Source of the DNA: an uncultured Acetatifactor sp.
Lineage (GTDB): Bacteria > Bacillota > Clostridia > Lachnospirales > Lachnospiraceae
Assembly (NCBI GenBank): GCA_910586215.1
Contig: CAJUGH010000016.1
Coordinates: 28,655 to 92,654 of the forward strand
Length of the DNA stretch: 64,000 nucleotides
Direction of reading: 5' to 3'
Under the pieces are notes generated by a model, which had not been told where the DNA came from, ran no database searches, and worked only from the letters and a program-made list of their open reading frames with translations. Positions within the stretch are counted from its first letter, which is position 1. The number at the start of each line of letters is the position of its first letter. This document shows positions 17,231-25,300 of the stretch, piece after piece. The position numbers and the translations under genes are program-made.

Positions 17231-19894
17231 CTATTCCTCCACTTTGACGGTGACGGCCATTTCCTCCGGAAGGATACCGTCATCTGCAACAAAGATGATT
17301 TCGTGGGTTCCTGTCTGGGAAGCTGCCGGTACCCAGGTAAAGGTTGCGCTTTCCGGATCGAAGGAAGCACCTTCTGGGAGGTTGCGGCAGGACAGGGTAA
17401 GGGACACATCTGCACCTTTCACACTGTGGCGTCCAGCGGCGACCCTTTCGTTGTAGACAATACCTGTGTCAGCCTCCTTGGAGAGGTCCGTGGCTGGATT
17501 CCTTGCCGTAAGGGCCACTGCCAGGGTATCCCCCACAGACACAGTCCGTGGAGTTACTGGCTGGATAAAGGGCCGGTGTACGGTCAGGGGCAGGGGATAG
17601 GCATCCGTGTCTACCTGGTAGGTGTAGCCATTCTCCGGGCAGGGAACTGTGGGATAGGGATAGCAGTCATCCGAAGGGGTTCCCGGTGCAGGGGCATGGA
17701 TCTGTACCTGGGCAATGTCCAGGGCGGGATCCGTGACTGTAAGGCCGGTGACACATGTGGTGAAGTAGGGCTGTCCGGGCACATATTCCGCGTTGGTGTG
17801 GCGCCTGTAGTGATGGGTGACGGCGGCAATGGGGGCCGGATTGTGGACTGTCTGACTGTCTGCTGCCATACTTTCTGGCTGGTTGGGCAGATCCAGGTCT
17901 TCCAGGAATGCCTGGTGGACATTGTCCAGCACACACACATGCCTGCCGTCAGGCACCCTGCAGGTGATGGTAATGTGCCTGAGGCACAGACCATCCACAT
18001 GCCTGGCATAGAGTCCGAAGGCCGGTAGGATGCCCCAGTTGCTGGGTTCCGGATATACATCGGGAAGCTCCGGCACATTACAGGGATCCTCCACCCAGCT
18101 GCCTTTTGCCTGATCCCAGCTTACCCTGGGAAGCAGGCCCTCATTCTTGCAGAAGAAGGTATTCACCAGCCAGGGCAGGCTCTGGACCCTGGGGCTTGCG
18201 TGGAACTGGGAATACCCCCAGTCCGTGTTCAGCTGGCGCTGTTCCACGGCGTGTTCCATGGACAGGCCGCCCCGGTATTCCACGGAGATATGCTCCAGGG
18301 TGATATTCTGCAGGTGGGAATCTACAAGCCCCATTAAGAGGATGGGATATCTGGGATCCACATTGGTGATCTTCACATTGCGGATCAGCACATTGCTGAT
18401 GCTGGCCAGTTGTCCGGATCCTGTGCCATTGGCGTACAGGGGCAGATCCTGCTTAAGGATCTCCTTTCCTGGGTCTGTCTCATAGGAATGGCTTTCAGGG
18501 TGCCATGTCTTCAAGTAATAGCGGCCTTCCCGCTCTTCGTAGAGAGCGGGGTTACAGCGCACCGGGTCGGTGCCATCCACGACCTCAAAGGCAGAATAGC
18601 CGTCCACGCTGACAGTCCTGGTACGGTTATAGGACGGGGTATAACGCTGTATGGGATAACAGTGACGGGCATCATCGTCTGGCAGGATCCACTGGGGATT
18701 GTCCAGCCGGACATTGCCGGGGGCAGGAGGGTAGGCTGTTGAGGGGGTATTGCCTGTCACGGGGAAGCGTCCCCTGTCCCCCGCCCGGAGGAAAATGGGG
18801 GAACTGGACACATTGTCCATGACACAGTCCTCGAAGATCACGTCCGTCAGGGAGGAACCATCCACCGCCTCCAGCCCAAAGCCCCTGGAGCGGTCAAACC
18901 GCACCCGGCGGATGGTGACCCGGTGATAACCGCAGGTGGACTCGGTGCCAAATTTTACCCGGCCTGTGGGGCCGCAGCGGTCCTCCGCTACCAGCTTATC
19001 CCGGGTGTAGCTTCCCCCATAGACGCTGCCTGCATCATAGCCGCTCACCACGCAGTCCTCCACCAGCACGTTTTCCAGGGGCTTGAAGATCCCTGCCCCG
19101 AAGGAGGCCTTCAGGCACAGGCCATCATCCGTCAGGGAATTGCAGGTGCTGTGGCGGACAGTCACATCCCGGCAGCAGTCAATGTCAAAGGCATCCCGGG
19201 TGGTGTCCACCAGTATATGTTCCACATAGAGATTCTCACAGCCCTCTGTGATAATGGCAAAATGTCCCCCGATGGTAATGGAAAAATCGACAAGCACCAG
19301 GTTCCTGCACCGCACCAGGGCGATGCCCTTGTTCCCGAACCATTCGCCCCTGTGGCCAGGCAGCATGCGGTCAGCAGGTTCTCTGGGATCTCCTCCCTGA
19401 AGGACATATTCCAGTTCACCGGTGTCCGGGTGGAAACGCCCCCCGGTGAACAGCCCCCTGCCACAGATCATGATGTTCTCCAGGTCGGCTCCATAGACCA
19501 GGCTGTTGGCAAAATAGGAGTGTCCGTGGTCCTGGAGGCCCAGATAGGGGTTCACCTCCGGCTCTTCATACTGTCCCCCTTCCCCGGAACAGTCCCCACC
19601 AGGAGCCTGCAGGCCGGGTCTGGCCGCTGCTATCACACAGCCTTCCTCCAGGGACAGATTCACATTGCTCTGAAGCAGGATGGTGTATACGGGAAAGGTA
19701 CCGGCAGGAAATACCACGGTGCCGCCACCTTCCCTGGCCGCCTGCCGGATGGCGGCATTGATGGCAGAGGTGTTGTCGCTGGGGGAAGCTGTTTCACAGG
19801 CGCCAAAGTCCGTGATCAGGTACTGGCTTTCCTTATGCAGGTCCAGGGGGGTGATGGAGGCACCTGTGGCCTCCGGTATGGAATATGTAGTCAT
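17231..19894 (-). CDS. Large parallel beta-helix (GH28/pectate-lyase-like) protein with C-terminal Ig-like domain
   Basis: An 887-residue protein with the AINAAIRQAAREGGGTVVFP start typical of polygalacturonase/pectate-lyase-like right-handed beta-helices, then many short VxI/VxxxxC strands around residues 150-430 with asparagine/aspartate-rich turns such as DIDCCRDVTVRHST. A second beta-helical portion covers about 480-720, and the last 80 residues (LPEGASFDPESATFTWVP) look like a putative Ig/cadherin-like domain. The canonical GH28 catalytic set was not found, so hydrolase or lyase activity is only inferred. No signal peptide is present: the start MTTYSIPEA (19894) has AAAGGA seven bases upstream, and the open frame beyond it overlaps the divergent chemoreceptor gene. 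It is followed within 4 bp by the LRR gene. Confidence 0.75.
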   Translation of the reverse strand: MTTYSIPEATGASITPLDLHKESQYLITDFGACETASPSDNTSAINAAIRQAAREGGGTVVFPAGTFPVYTILLQSNVNLSLEEGCVIAAARPGLQAPGGDCSGEGGQYEEPEVNPYLGLQDHGHSYFANSLVYGADLENIMICGRGLFTGGRFHPDTGELEYVLQGGDPREPADRMLPGHRGEWFGNKGIALVRCRNLVLVDFSITIGGHFAIITEGCENLYVEHILVDTTRDAFDIDCCRDVTVRHSTCNSLTDDGLCLKASFGAGIFKPLENVLVEDCVVSGYDAGSVYGGSYTRDKLVAEDRCGPTGRVKFGTESTCGYHRVTIRRVRFDRSRGFGLEAVDGSSLTDVIFEDCVMDNVSSSPIFLRAGDRGRFPVTGNTPSTAYPPAPGNVRLDNPQWILPDDDARHCYPIQRYTPSYNRTRTVSVDGYSAFEVVDGTDPVRCNPALYEEREGRYYLKTWHPESHSYETDPGKEILKQDLPLYANGTGSGQLASISNVLIRNVKITNVDPRYPILLMGLVDSHLQNITLEHISVEYRGGLSMEHAVEQRQLNTDWGYSQFHASPRVQSLPWLVNTFFCKNEGLLPRVSWDQAKGSWVEDPCNVPELPDVYPEPSNWGILPAFGLYARHVDGLCLRHITITCRVPDGRHVCVLDNVHQAFLEDLDLPNQPESMAADSQTVHNPAPIAAVTHHYRRHTNAEYVPGQPYFTTCVTGLTVTDPALDIAQVQIHAPAPGTPSDDCYPYPTVPCPENGYTYQVDTDAYPLPLTVHRPFIQPVTPRTVSVGDTLAVALTARNPATDLSKEADTGIVYNERVAAGRHSVKGADVSLTLSCRNLPEGASFDPESATFTWVPAASQTGTHEIIFVADDGILPEEMAVTVKVEE

Positions 19895-20062
19895 GGGGGA
19901 TTCCTTTCTGGATGTATGGTGTTCCGGCAGCCGGGGAAGCATGGATCCACAGGCTGTCTTTCTTCCTATTATACAATAGATTAGGCAGAAGGTCAAAATG
20001 TTACAGCTTGTAAGAGAAAAGTAATTTATTTTCAGATTACAGGTGAAAAAAAAAACAAGGTA

Positions 20063-20071
20063 TGCTATAAT
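20063..20071 (+). promoter_or_regulatory. Extended -10 promoter of the chemoreceptor gene
   Basis: TGCTATAAT (20063-20071) is an extended -10 with perfect TATAAT at 20066-20071. The -35 position (about 20043) shows only GTGAAA. It is identical over 11 bases to the element in front of the restriction-modification unit. Confidence 0.55.
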
Positions 20072-20145
20072 GGGCAAAGAGGGAAGAAGCAAAAGAAAAA
20101 GAAATGGAAAATGAAAAAGTGCAACGAAAGGGAAAGGTACCAAGT

Positions 20146-21894
20146 ATGGAACAGAACCAGTACAGCAATGTGAACCTGGCAGCAGGACCAGGTCCTACGG
20201 GAAGGAAGAAGCAGAAGTTTTATGATGGGATCCAGGTGCGGATCCTGACTGTCATGATCCTGGCAGTGATCATTTCTGCCATGCTCCCCACTTATGTGGG
20301 CATCAAGAATTTTAACGCCCAGATTACCAGCACGGTGGAATCTACTATGCTGTCGCTGGCAGATGCCTATGGCAGGCAGTTGTACATCACCTTGACGGTG
20401 AATGGGCAGATGCTCTCCACAGAGGATCTGACCCAGCTTCTGGGAAATGTGACGATTGAGGGAGTGGATGGCAGTTACTGCTACGTGGTGGACGGGAACG
20501 GCACTGTGCTGATGCACCCGGAGGCCAGTCTGGTAGGCAGGCCTGCGAATAATGCCGTGATCGATGACCTGGTGAGACAGATCCAGGCCGGCAGGATTCC
20601 CCAGGCAGGAGTAACAGAGTATAACCATGAGGGTGTCATGAAGATGGCAGGCTACTTTGTGGTACCGGATGGATCGGCCATTGTGGCGTTGTCTGCGGAT
20701 AAAGCAGAGGCCTTGAAATCCGTCAATGAATTCATGATGCTTTGCATTGGCATTGCGCTGGGCATCACGGTTATCCTGGCGATTATCGGTTTCCTGATTG
20801 CAAGGGCCATTACCAAACCCATCAAGCTTCTGACCAAGGTCATTGACCAGAATGCAGAATTTGACTTCTCGGATAAGAGTACCAGCAAGATGCTGGCGGC
20901 GGGACGGGGGGAGACTGCCATCATGAGCAGCGCCCTGGATACCATGCGGGAGAATGTAACGGGACTGGTGGGACAGCTCACAGATATGACCGGGAAGCTG
21001 AAAGACAATTCCGAGGCGCTGAAGGACATTGTGGAGCAGCTTAACAGCAACTCCTGTGACAACTCTGCTACCAGTGAAGAACTGGCGGCCAGCATGGAGG
21101 AGACTTCTGCCACCACAGCTGTCATTGATGAGAAGATGACGGACATTGACGAGAATACCAAGAAGATCAGCAATCTGACCAATGAGGGCGAGAAGAGCGC
21201 CCAGCAGATCATCCAGAAGGCAGAAGACTTGAAGCGCAACACAGAGGAAGCCGACAGGAAGGCCAAGGACATCTACGCCAAGGTGAAGAAGGAATCCGAT
21301 GCCGCCATAGAGAAAGCCAAGGAGATCGAGCAGATCAATGCGCTGACTGAGGCCATTGCCGCCATAGCCAGCCAGACGGAACTGCTGTCCCTGAATGCGT
21401 CCATAGAGGCGGCCAGGGCAGGAGAGGCAGGAAGAGGATTTGCAGTGGTGGCAGGGGAGATTGGCAACCTGGCTTCCCAGTCCACAGAGACGGTAAACAA
21501 TATCTCTACCATTGTGTCCGGGGTGAAGGATGCCGCCATCAGCATGGAAAGCTGCCTGCGTCAGACCATTACTTTTATGGAAGATGCTGTGATCAGGGAT
21601 TACAATATGTTCATTGGTGTCAGCGAGGAATACAGCGCAGATGCGAAATCCTTCTCCGATATCATGCAGACCATCAACCATTCCCTGGGGGAACTGGAGA
21701 CCAGCATTACGGATATCTCCAACTCCATCCAGGGCATCAATGCCACGGTCAATGAGGCGGCTATCAGTATCAATGATATCGCCATCAAGGCTACGGATAT
21801 GGTGGGATATGCTTCTGACACCGGGAACCGTGCAGAGGAGAATGCAGGTCTCTCCATCCAGCTGGATGAGATTGTGGGTAAGTTTACCGTATAA
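20146..21894 (+). CDS. Methyl-accepting chemotaxis protein
   Basis: A roughly 582-residue chemoreceptor: a basic cytoplasmic N-terminus, a first membrane helix (RILTVMILAVIISAML), an extracellular sensor of about 150 residues with a Cache-like YCYVVDGNGTVLMHP segment, a second membrane helix (CIGIALGITVILAIIGFLIA), a HAMP linker and a long coiled-coil signalling domain. The hairpin tip is LTEAIAAIASQTELLSLNASIEAARAGEAGRGFAVVA-like and binds CheW/CheA; flanking Glu/Gln pairs are possible methylation sites. ATG 20146 follows GGAAAGG at nine bases; ATG 20104 in the same frame is an alternative with a weaker site. No che or flagellar genes are nearby, so it is an orphan receptor. The ligand is unknown; the sugar-use neighbours are suggestive only. 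Confidence 0.92.
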   Translation: MEQNQYSNVNLAAGPGPTGRKKQKFYDGIQVRILTVMILAVIISAMLPTYVGIKNFNAQITSTVESTMLSLADAYGRQLYITLTVNGQMLSTEDLTQLLGNVTIEGVDGSYCYVVDGNGTVLMHPEASLVGRPANNAVIDDLVRQIQAGRIPQAGVTEYNHEGVMKMAGYFVVPDGSAIVALSADKAEALKSVNEFMMLCIGIALGITVILAIIGFLIARAITKPIKLLTKVIDQNAEFDFSDKSTSKMLAAGRGETAIMSSALDTMRENVTGLVGQLTDMTGKLKDNSEALKDIVEQLNSNSCDNSATSEELAASMEETSATTAVIDEKMTDIDENTKKISNLTNEGEKSAQQIIQKAEDLKRNTEEADRKAKDIYAKVKKESDAAIEKAKEIEQINALTEAIAAIASQTELLSLNASIEAARAGEAGRGFAVVAGEIGNLASQSTETVNNISTIVSGVKDAAISMESCLRQTITFMEDAVIRDYNMFIGVSEEYSADAKSFSDIMQTINHSLGELETSITDISNSIQGINATVNEAAISINDIAIKATDMVGYASDTGNRAEENAGLSIQLDEIVGKFTV

Positions 21895-21928
21895 GGTTAC
21901 AGCAGGTAAATCGTGCAGAAGAGATAAC

Positions 21929-21977
21929 AAGGAACCAGGAGACGTCTGGAAGGACGGACTCCTGGTTCCTTATTTTT
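21929..21977 (+). terminator. Rho-independent terminator after the chemoreceptor gene
   Basis: A perfect 13-bp inverted repeat (21929-21941 with 21959-21971) and a T-rich tail (TATTTTT). The A run expected for reverse function is weak. Confidence 0.85.
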
Positions 21978-22016
21978 CCAGATCTTGCTCTCAGACATTT
22001 TTTTCCAGTTTTTGCC

Positions 22017-22045
22017 TTGACAATTCATTTCGAAAGCTGTATGAT
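22017..22045 (+). promoter_or_regulatory. Sigma-A promoter of the fatty-acid synthesis operon
   Basis: TTGACA (22017-22022), a 17-bp spacer, and TATGAT (22040-22045) form a near-consensus housekeeping promoter. The start point would be near 22052, about 100 nt before acpP and directly next to the FabT-like palindrome. Confidence 0.8.
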
Positions 22046-22056
22046 AATCTGCAAAT

Positions 22057-22072
22057 AGTTTGAGTGTCAAAT
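22057..22072. promoter_or_regulatory. FabT-like operator in front of acpP
   Basis: AGTTTGAGTGTCAAAT has the core TTTGA-N3-TCAAA, the same shape as the FabT (MarR-family) site known from streptococci. It lies just past the expected start point of transcription, where a repressor would block initiation. A further inverted copy of the left half (TCAAACTATT, 22099-22108) pairs with AATAGTTTGA (22054-22063). The MarR-family gene that closes this gene cluster is the likely ligand-responsive repressor (inference). Confidence 0.6.
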
Positions 22073-22149
22073 AACTTGAAAGCCAAACAAATAGAAATTC
22101 AAACTATTATATCTGGTATGGAAAACCATAATAGAAAAGGAGAAAGATC

Positions 22150-22383
22150 ATGTTTGAGAAGGTAAAGGAAGTCATCGTGGAGAAACTGAATGCGGACGGC
22201 ATGGAGATCACGGAGGAGACCAGCTTTAAGGAGGACCTGGATGCGGATTCCCTGGACCTGTTTGAGATGGTGATGGCCCTGGAAGAGGAATTCGGCATCG
22301 AGATTCCTTCTGAGGACCTGGAGAAACTGGTGACAGTAGGGGATGTACTGGAGTATCTTGCGGACAAGGGTATCGAAGAATAG
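22150..22383 (+). CDS. acpP: Acyl carrier protein
   Basis: A 77-residue acidic four-helix protein that carries growing acyl chains of type II fatty acid synthesis on a phosphopantetheine arm. The arm attaches at S34 in the conserved DADSLDLFEM motif. Length, acidity and the EEEFGIEIPSEDLEKL helix are standard. The gene has AAAGGAG before ATG 22150 and is first in the fab operon, 21 bp ahead of fabK. Confidence 0.97.
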   Translation: MFEKVKEVIVEKLNADGMEITEETSFKEDLDADSLDLFEMVMALEEEFGIEIPSEDLEKLVTVGDVLEYLADKGIEE

Positions 22384-22404
22384 AAGCGGAAGAAGAGTAT
22401 AGGT

Positions 22405-23343
22405 ATGGAGACGAGAATCACACAGATCCTGGGGATTGCATACCCCATTTTTCAAGGCGGCATGGCCTGGGTGGCTGAATGGAACCTGGCATCTGCCGTG
22501 TCTAAGGCCGGCGGGCTTGGCATTATAGGGGCTGGTGGAGCGCCGGCTTCCTTTGTGCGGGAACAGATCCGGAAGGTGAAGGAAGTTACGGACAGACCTT
22601 TCGGGGTAAATCTCATGCTGATGAACCCGGAGGCAGATGCCATTGCCAGGGTGATCGTGGAGGAACAGGTGCCGGTAGTGACTACCGGCGCAGGAAATCC
22701 CGGGAAATACATGGCCCTGTGGAAAGAGGCGGGGGTGAAAGTGATCCCTGTGGTGGCCAGCAGCGCCATGGCAAAGCTCATGGAGCGGGCAGGTGCAGAC
22801 GCTGTGGTGGCTGAGGGCATGGAGAGCGGCGGCCATATCGGCAACATTACCACATTTGCACTGGTTCCCCAGGTGGTGGATGCCGTATCCATTCCTGTCA
22901 TTGCAGCAGGTGGAATTGCAGATGGCAGGGGATTTGCAGCGGCATTTATGCTGGGTGCGGAAGCGGTCCAGGTGGGAACCCGCTTTGTAGTGGCAAAGGA
23001 ATCCATTGTCCACGAGAATTACAAGAGGAAAATCCTGGGTGCAAAGGATATTGATTCCCAGGTCACAGGCATGAGTCATGGACATCCGGTGCGGCAGATC
23101 AGGAACCAGATGACCCGGGAGTACCTGAAGCTGGAGAAGGAAGGAGCGTCCTTTGAGGAACTGGAACAGTTGACCCTGGGGGCATTGCGCAAGGCCGTGG
23201 TGGACGGAGATACCGTAAACGGTACCTTGATGGCAGGGCAGGTGGCAGGACTGGTGAGCCGGGAGGAGACCTGTAAAGAGATCATAGACGATCTCATGGG
23301 AGGCTGGAACCTTCTGGCGGCAAAAGCACATGTAGGGATGTAA
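22405..23343 (+). CDS. fabK: Enoyl-ACP reductase II (FabK), FMN-dependent
   Basis: A 312-residue flavoprotein of the nitronate-monooxygenase/FabK TIM-barrel family. It reduces the trans-2-enoyl-ACP double bond in the last step of each elongation cycle using NAD(P)H. The N-terminus MTRITQILG-like (here METRITQILGIAYPIFQGGMAW), the GGLGIIGAG loop and AAGGIADGRG plus a following VQVGTRF phosphate-binding segment are typical. As no fabI is present in this otherwise nearly complete operon, FabK is probably the main enoyl reductase, which would be insensitive to triclosan (known for the family). Located between acpP and fabD. Confidence 0.95.
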   Translation: METRITQILGIAYPIFQGGMAWVAEWNLASAVSKAGGLGIIGAGGAPASFVREQIRKVKEVTDRPFGVNLMLMNPEADAIARVIVEEQVPVVTTGAGNPGKYMALWKEAGVKVIPVVASSAMAKLMERAGADAVVAEGMESGGHIGNITTFALVPQVVDAVSIPVIAAGGIADGRGFAAAFMLGAEAVQVGTRFVVAKESIVHENYKRKILGAKDIDSQVTGMSHGHPVRQIRNQMTREYLKLEKEGASFEELEQLTLGALRKAVVDGDTVNGTLMAGQVAGLVSREETCKEIIDDLMGGWNLLAAKAHVGM

Positions 23344-23347
23344 GAAG

Positions 23348-23451
23348 GTTACTGTTCACTGGTGCCACCGCGGGGTGTTTTCACGTTTCCAGCGTGACAA
23401 ACCCGAGACTGCCATGCAGTGCGTAATTGCTGTGAACGGAGTGAACAGTAA
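23348..23451. repeat. Intergenic structured repeat, copy C, inside the fab operon
   Basis: Begins GTTACTGTTCACTGGTGCCAC and ends GTGAACGGAGTGAACAGTAA, so the terminal 12 bases pair perfectly. The inner hairpin is TTTTCACG...CGTGACAAA, then CCCGAGACTGCC. It is the shortest copy and lacks the variable middle hairpins. It sits between fabK and fabD and ends 22 bp before the fabD start codon. Confidence 0.8.
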
Positions 23452-23472
23452 TGTAAGGAGCAGGGATACAGA

Positions 23473-24399
23473 ATGGGAAAGACAGCATTTATATTCCCTG
23501 GCCAGGGTGCGCAGTACTGTGGCATGGGGAAGGATTTCTACGAGAAGTTTGAGAGGGCAAGGAGAGTCTATGAAATTGCCGGGCAGGCTACTGGCCTGGA
23601 TGTGGCCGGGCTGTGCTTTGTGGAAAATGACAGGCTGGATGTGACGGAGTACACCCAGATTGCCATGCTGGCCACGGAAGTGGCAATCCTGGAAGTGCTC
23701 CGGGAGAAAGGATACCAGGCGGACTGCTGTGGGGGACTGAGTCTTGGCGAGTATGGTGCCCTGGCGGCCGCCGGGGTCATGGAACTGCCGGATCTCTTCC
23801 GGCTGATCCGCAGCCGGGGAATCTATATGCAGGAGGCTTATCCCACGGGAGGGGCCATGACAGCGGTGCTGGGACTGGATGCAGATACCATCCGCAGGAT
23901 CTGCCAGGAGACAGAAGGGATCGTGTCCATTGCCAATGACAACTGCCCCGGCCAGATCGTGATCACCGGGGAAGAGGCTGCCGTGCAGAAGGCAGCTGAC
24001 AGACTGAAGGAAGCCGGGGCGAAGCGTTGTATCCCCTTGAAGGTCAGTGGTCCTTTCCACTCTGTGCTTCTGGCAGGGGCCGGGGAGAAGCTGGGTGCAG
24101 AACTGGAGAGAGTGGAAGTAAAGGACCCCGGAATTCCCTATTACAGCAATGTGGAAGCAGTCCCGGTGACCGAGAAAGGCAGGGTGAAGGAGCTGCTCAC
24201 CCGCCAGGTGTCCGGTACCGTCAGATGGCGGGAGATCATGGAGCACATGCTGGAAGAGGGTGTTGATACTTTTATCGAGATCGGTCCGGGGAAGACACTC
24301 ACAGGGTTCCTGCGGAAGATGACCAGGGATGTGACCATGCACAATGTGGCCACGGTGGAGGACCTGGATCTTCTGGACGTCTGGAAGAAGGGAAGATGA
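23473..24399 (+). CDS. fabD: Malonyl-CoA:ACP transacylase
   Basis: A 308-residue enzyme that moves the malonyl group from CoA to ACP, supplying the extender unit. Seen are the FPGQGAQ motif (8-14), the nucleophile S90 in GLSLGEY (the family usually has GHSLGE, so a Leu replaces the His at the elbow), and the catalytic His in PFHS (H196). Length is standard. It follows fabK after structured repeat copy C, and its stop overlaps a possible ATG of the fabG frame. The Leu variant is noted as a curiosity; I believe it also occurs in related Clostridia. Confidence 0.95.
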   Translation: MGKTAFIFPGQGAQYCGMGKDFYEKFERARRVYEIAGQATGLDVAGLCFVENDRLDVTEYTQIAMLATEVAILEVLREKGYQADCCGGLSLGEYGALAAAGVMELPDLFRLIRSRGIYMQEAYPTGGAMTAVLGLDADTIRRICQETEGIVSIANDNCPGQIVITGEEAAVQKAADRLKEAGAKRCIPLKVSGPFHSVLLAGAGEKLGAELERVEVKDPGIPYYSNVEAVPVTEKGRVKELLTRQVSGTVRWREIMEHMLEEGVDTFIEIGPGKTLTGFLRKMTRDVTMHNVATVEDLDLLDVWKKGR

Positions 24400-24446
24400 A
24401 GCAGGGAACATATGACAGGGATTCCATGAGAAAGGGGAGGGCAGGG

Positions 24447-25199
24447 ATGGAGACAGGAAGCTTGGAGGACAGGGTGGCCCTGGTCACAGGGGCGGGCCGG
24501 GGCATAGGCCGTGCCATTGCAAGGAGACTGGCCAGGGAAGGCGCTTTTGTGCTGGTGAATTACAATGGCTCCAGGGAGCGGGCCATGGAGGCTGTGGAAG
24601 AGATTCGCAGGGAAGGCGGCCAGGCAGAAGCTATAGGCTGTGATGTATCCGACTATGAAGCCTGCAGGTCCATGGCAGAGGAGATCATCGGGAAATATGG
24701 CCATATAGACATCCTGGTGAACAATGCCGGAATCACCCGGGACAATCTGATCCTGCGCATGACGGAGGAGGAATATGACCAGGTGCTGGACACCAACTTG
24801 AAGGGTGCTTTTCACACCATACGCCATTTTTCCCGGTATTTCCTGAAGCAGAAGGGTGGAAAGATTATCAACATATCATCGGTGTCCGGCATTATGGGCA
24901 ATGGGGGCCAGGCCAATTATGCAGCTTCCAAGGCCGGCATGATCGGGCTGACGAAGAGTGTGGCCAGGGAACTGGCTTCCAGGGGGATCTGTGTCAACGC
25001 TGTTGCCCCGGGATTTATCGAGACGGAGATGACAGAAGCCATGCCGGGGAAGGCCAGGGAATCCCTTCAAGAGAAGATTCCCATGGGCAGGAGTGGCAGG
25101 GCAGAGGATGTGGCAGGCCTGGTGGCTTTCCTGGCAGGGGATGCCGCAGACTATATCACGGGACAGGTGATCGCCGTGGATGGGGGCATGTGCATGTAG
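24447..25199 (+). CDS. fabG: 3-oxoacyl-ACP reductase
   Basis: A 250-residue SDR enzyme that reduces 3-ketoacyl-ACP with NADPH. Clear motifs: TGAGRGIG (14-21), NNAG (92-95), the triad S145, Y158 and K162 (YAASK), and a C-terminal ITGQVIAVDGGM. The start ATG 24447 has GGGGAGG at five bases and fits other FabG N-termini (METGSLEDRVALVTG). An open frame extends to an ATG at 24396 that overlaps the fabD stop, but the extra 17 residues have no family support. Downstream is a 101-bp gap with two hairpins before fabF. Confidence 0.95.
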   Translation: METGSLEDRVALVTGAGRGIGRAIARRLAREGAFVLVNYNGSRERAMEAVEEIRREGGQAEAIGCDVSDYEACRSMAEEIIGKYGHIDILVNNAGITRDNLILRMTEEEYDQVLDTNLKGAFHTIRHFSRYFLKQKGGKIINISSVSGIMGNGGQANYAASKAGMIGLTKSVARELASRGICVNAVAPGFIETEMTEAMPGKARESLQEKIPMGRSGRAEDVAGLVAFLAGDAADYITGQVIAVDGGMCM

Positions 25200-25204
25200 G
25201 GGTA

Positions 25205-25271
25205 TTTTCCAGATACCTATGTCTGGAAAACGCAAAGACATGCAGACAGGCAGCATGCCAAAGCGGCATGC
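25205..25271. other. Two short hairpins between fabG and fabF
   Basis: TTTTCCAGA/TCTGGAAAA (25205-25230) and GCATGCC/GGCATGC (25253-25271). Neither has a T run downstream, so read-through into fabF is expected; they may act as processing or stability elements. Confidence 0.4.
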
Positions 25272-25300
25272 AAAAGTGACATGCTTCAGAAAGGAGTAGA

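Noticed and set aside
17171..18028. A 285-codon frame opposite the beta-helix gene.
   Set aside because: It is a shadow frame: no family pattern or ribosome site, and the opposite strand encodes a coherent 887-residue protein.
20065..21930. A 621-codon frame on the minus strand opposite the chemoreceptor gene.
   Set aside because: The plus strand gives a clear chemoreceptor with membrane helices and signalling tip; the minus frame is an artefact of codon bias.
23742..23763. FabD active-site motif GLSLGE instead of GHSLGE as a sign of an inactive enzyme.
   Set aside because: The nucleophile Ser and the other catalytic His are present, and the gene is embedded in a complete fab operon; it looks like a lineage variant.
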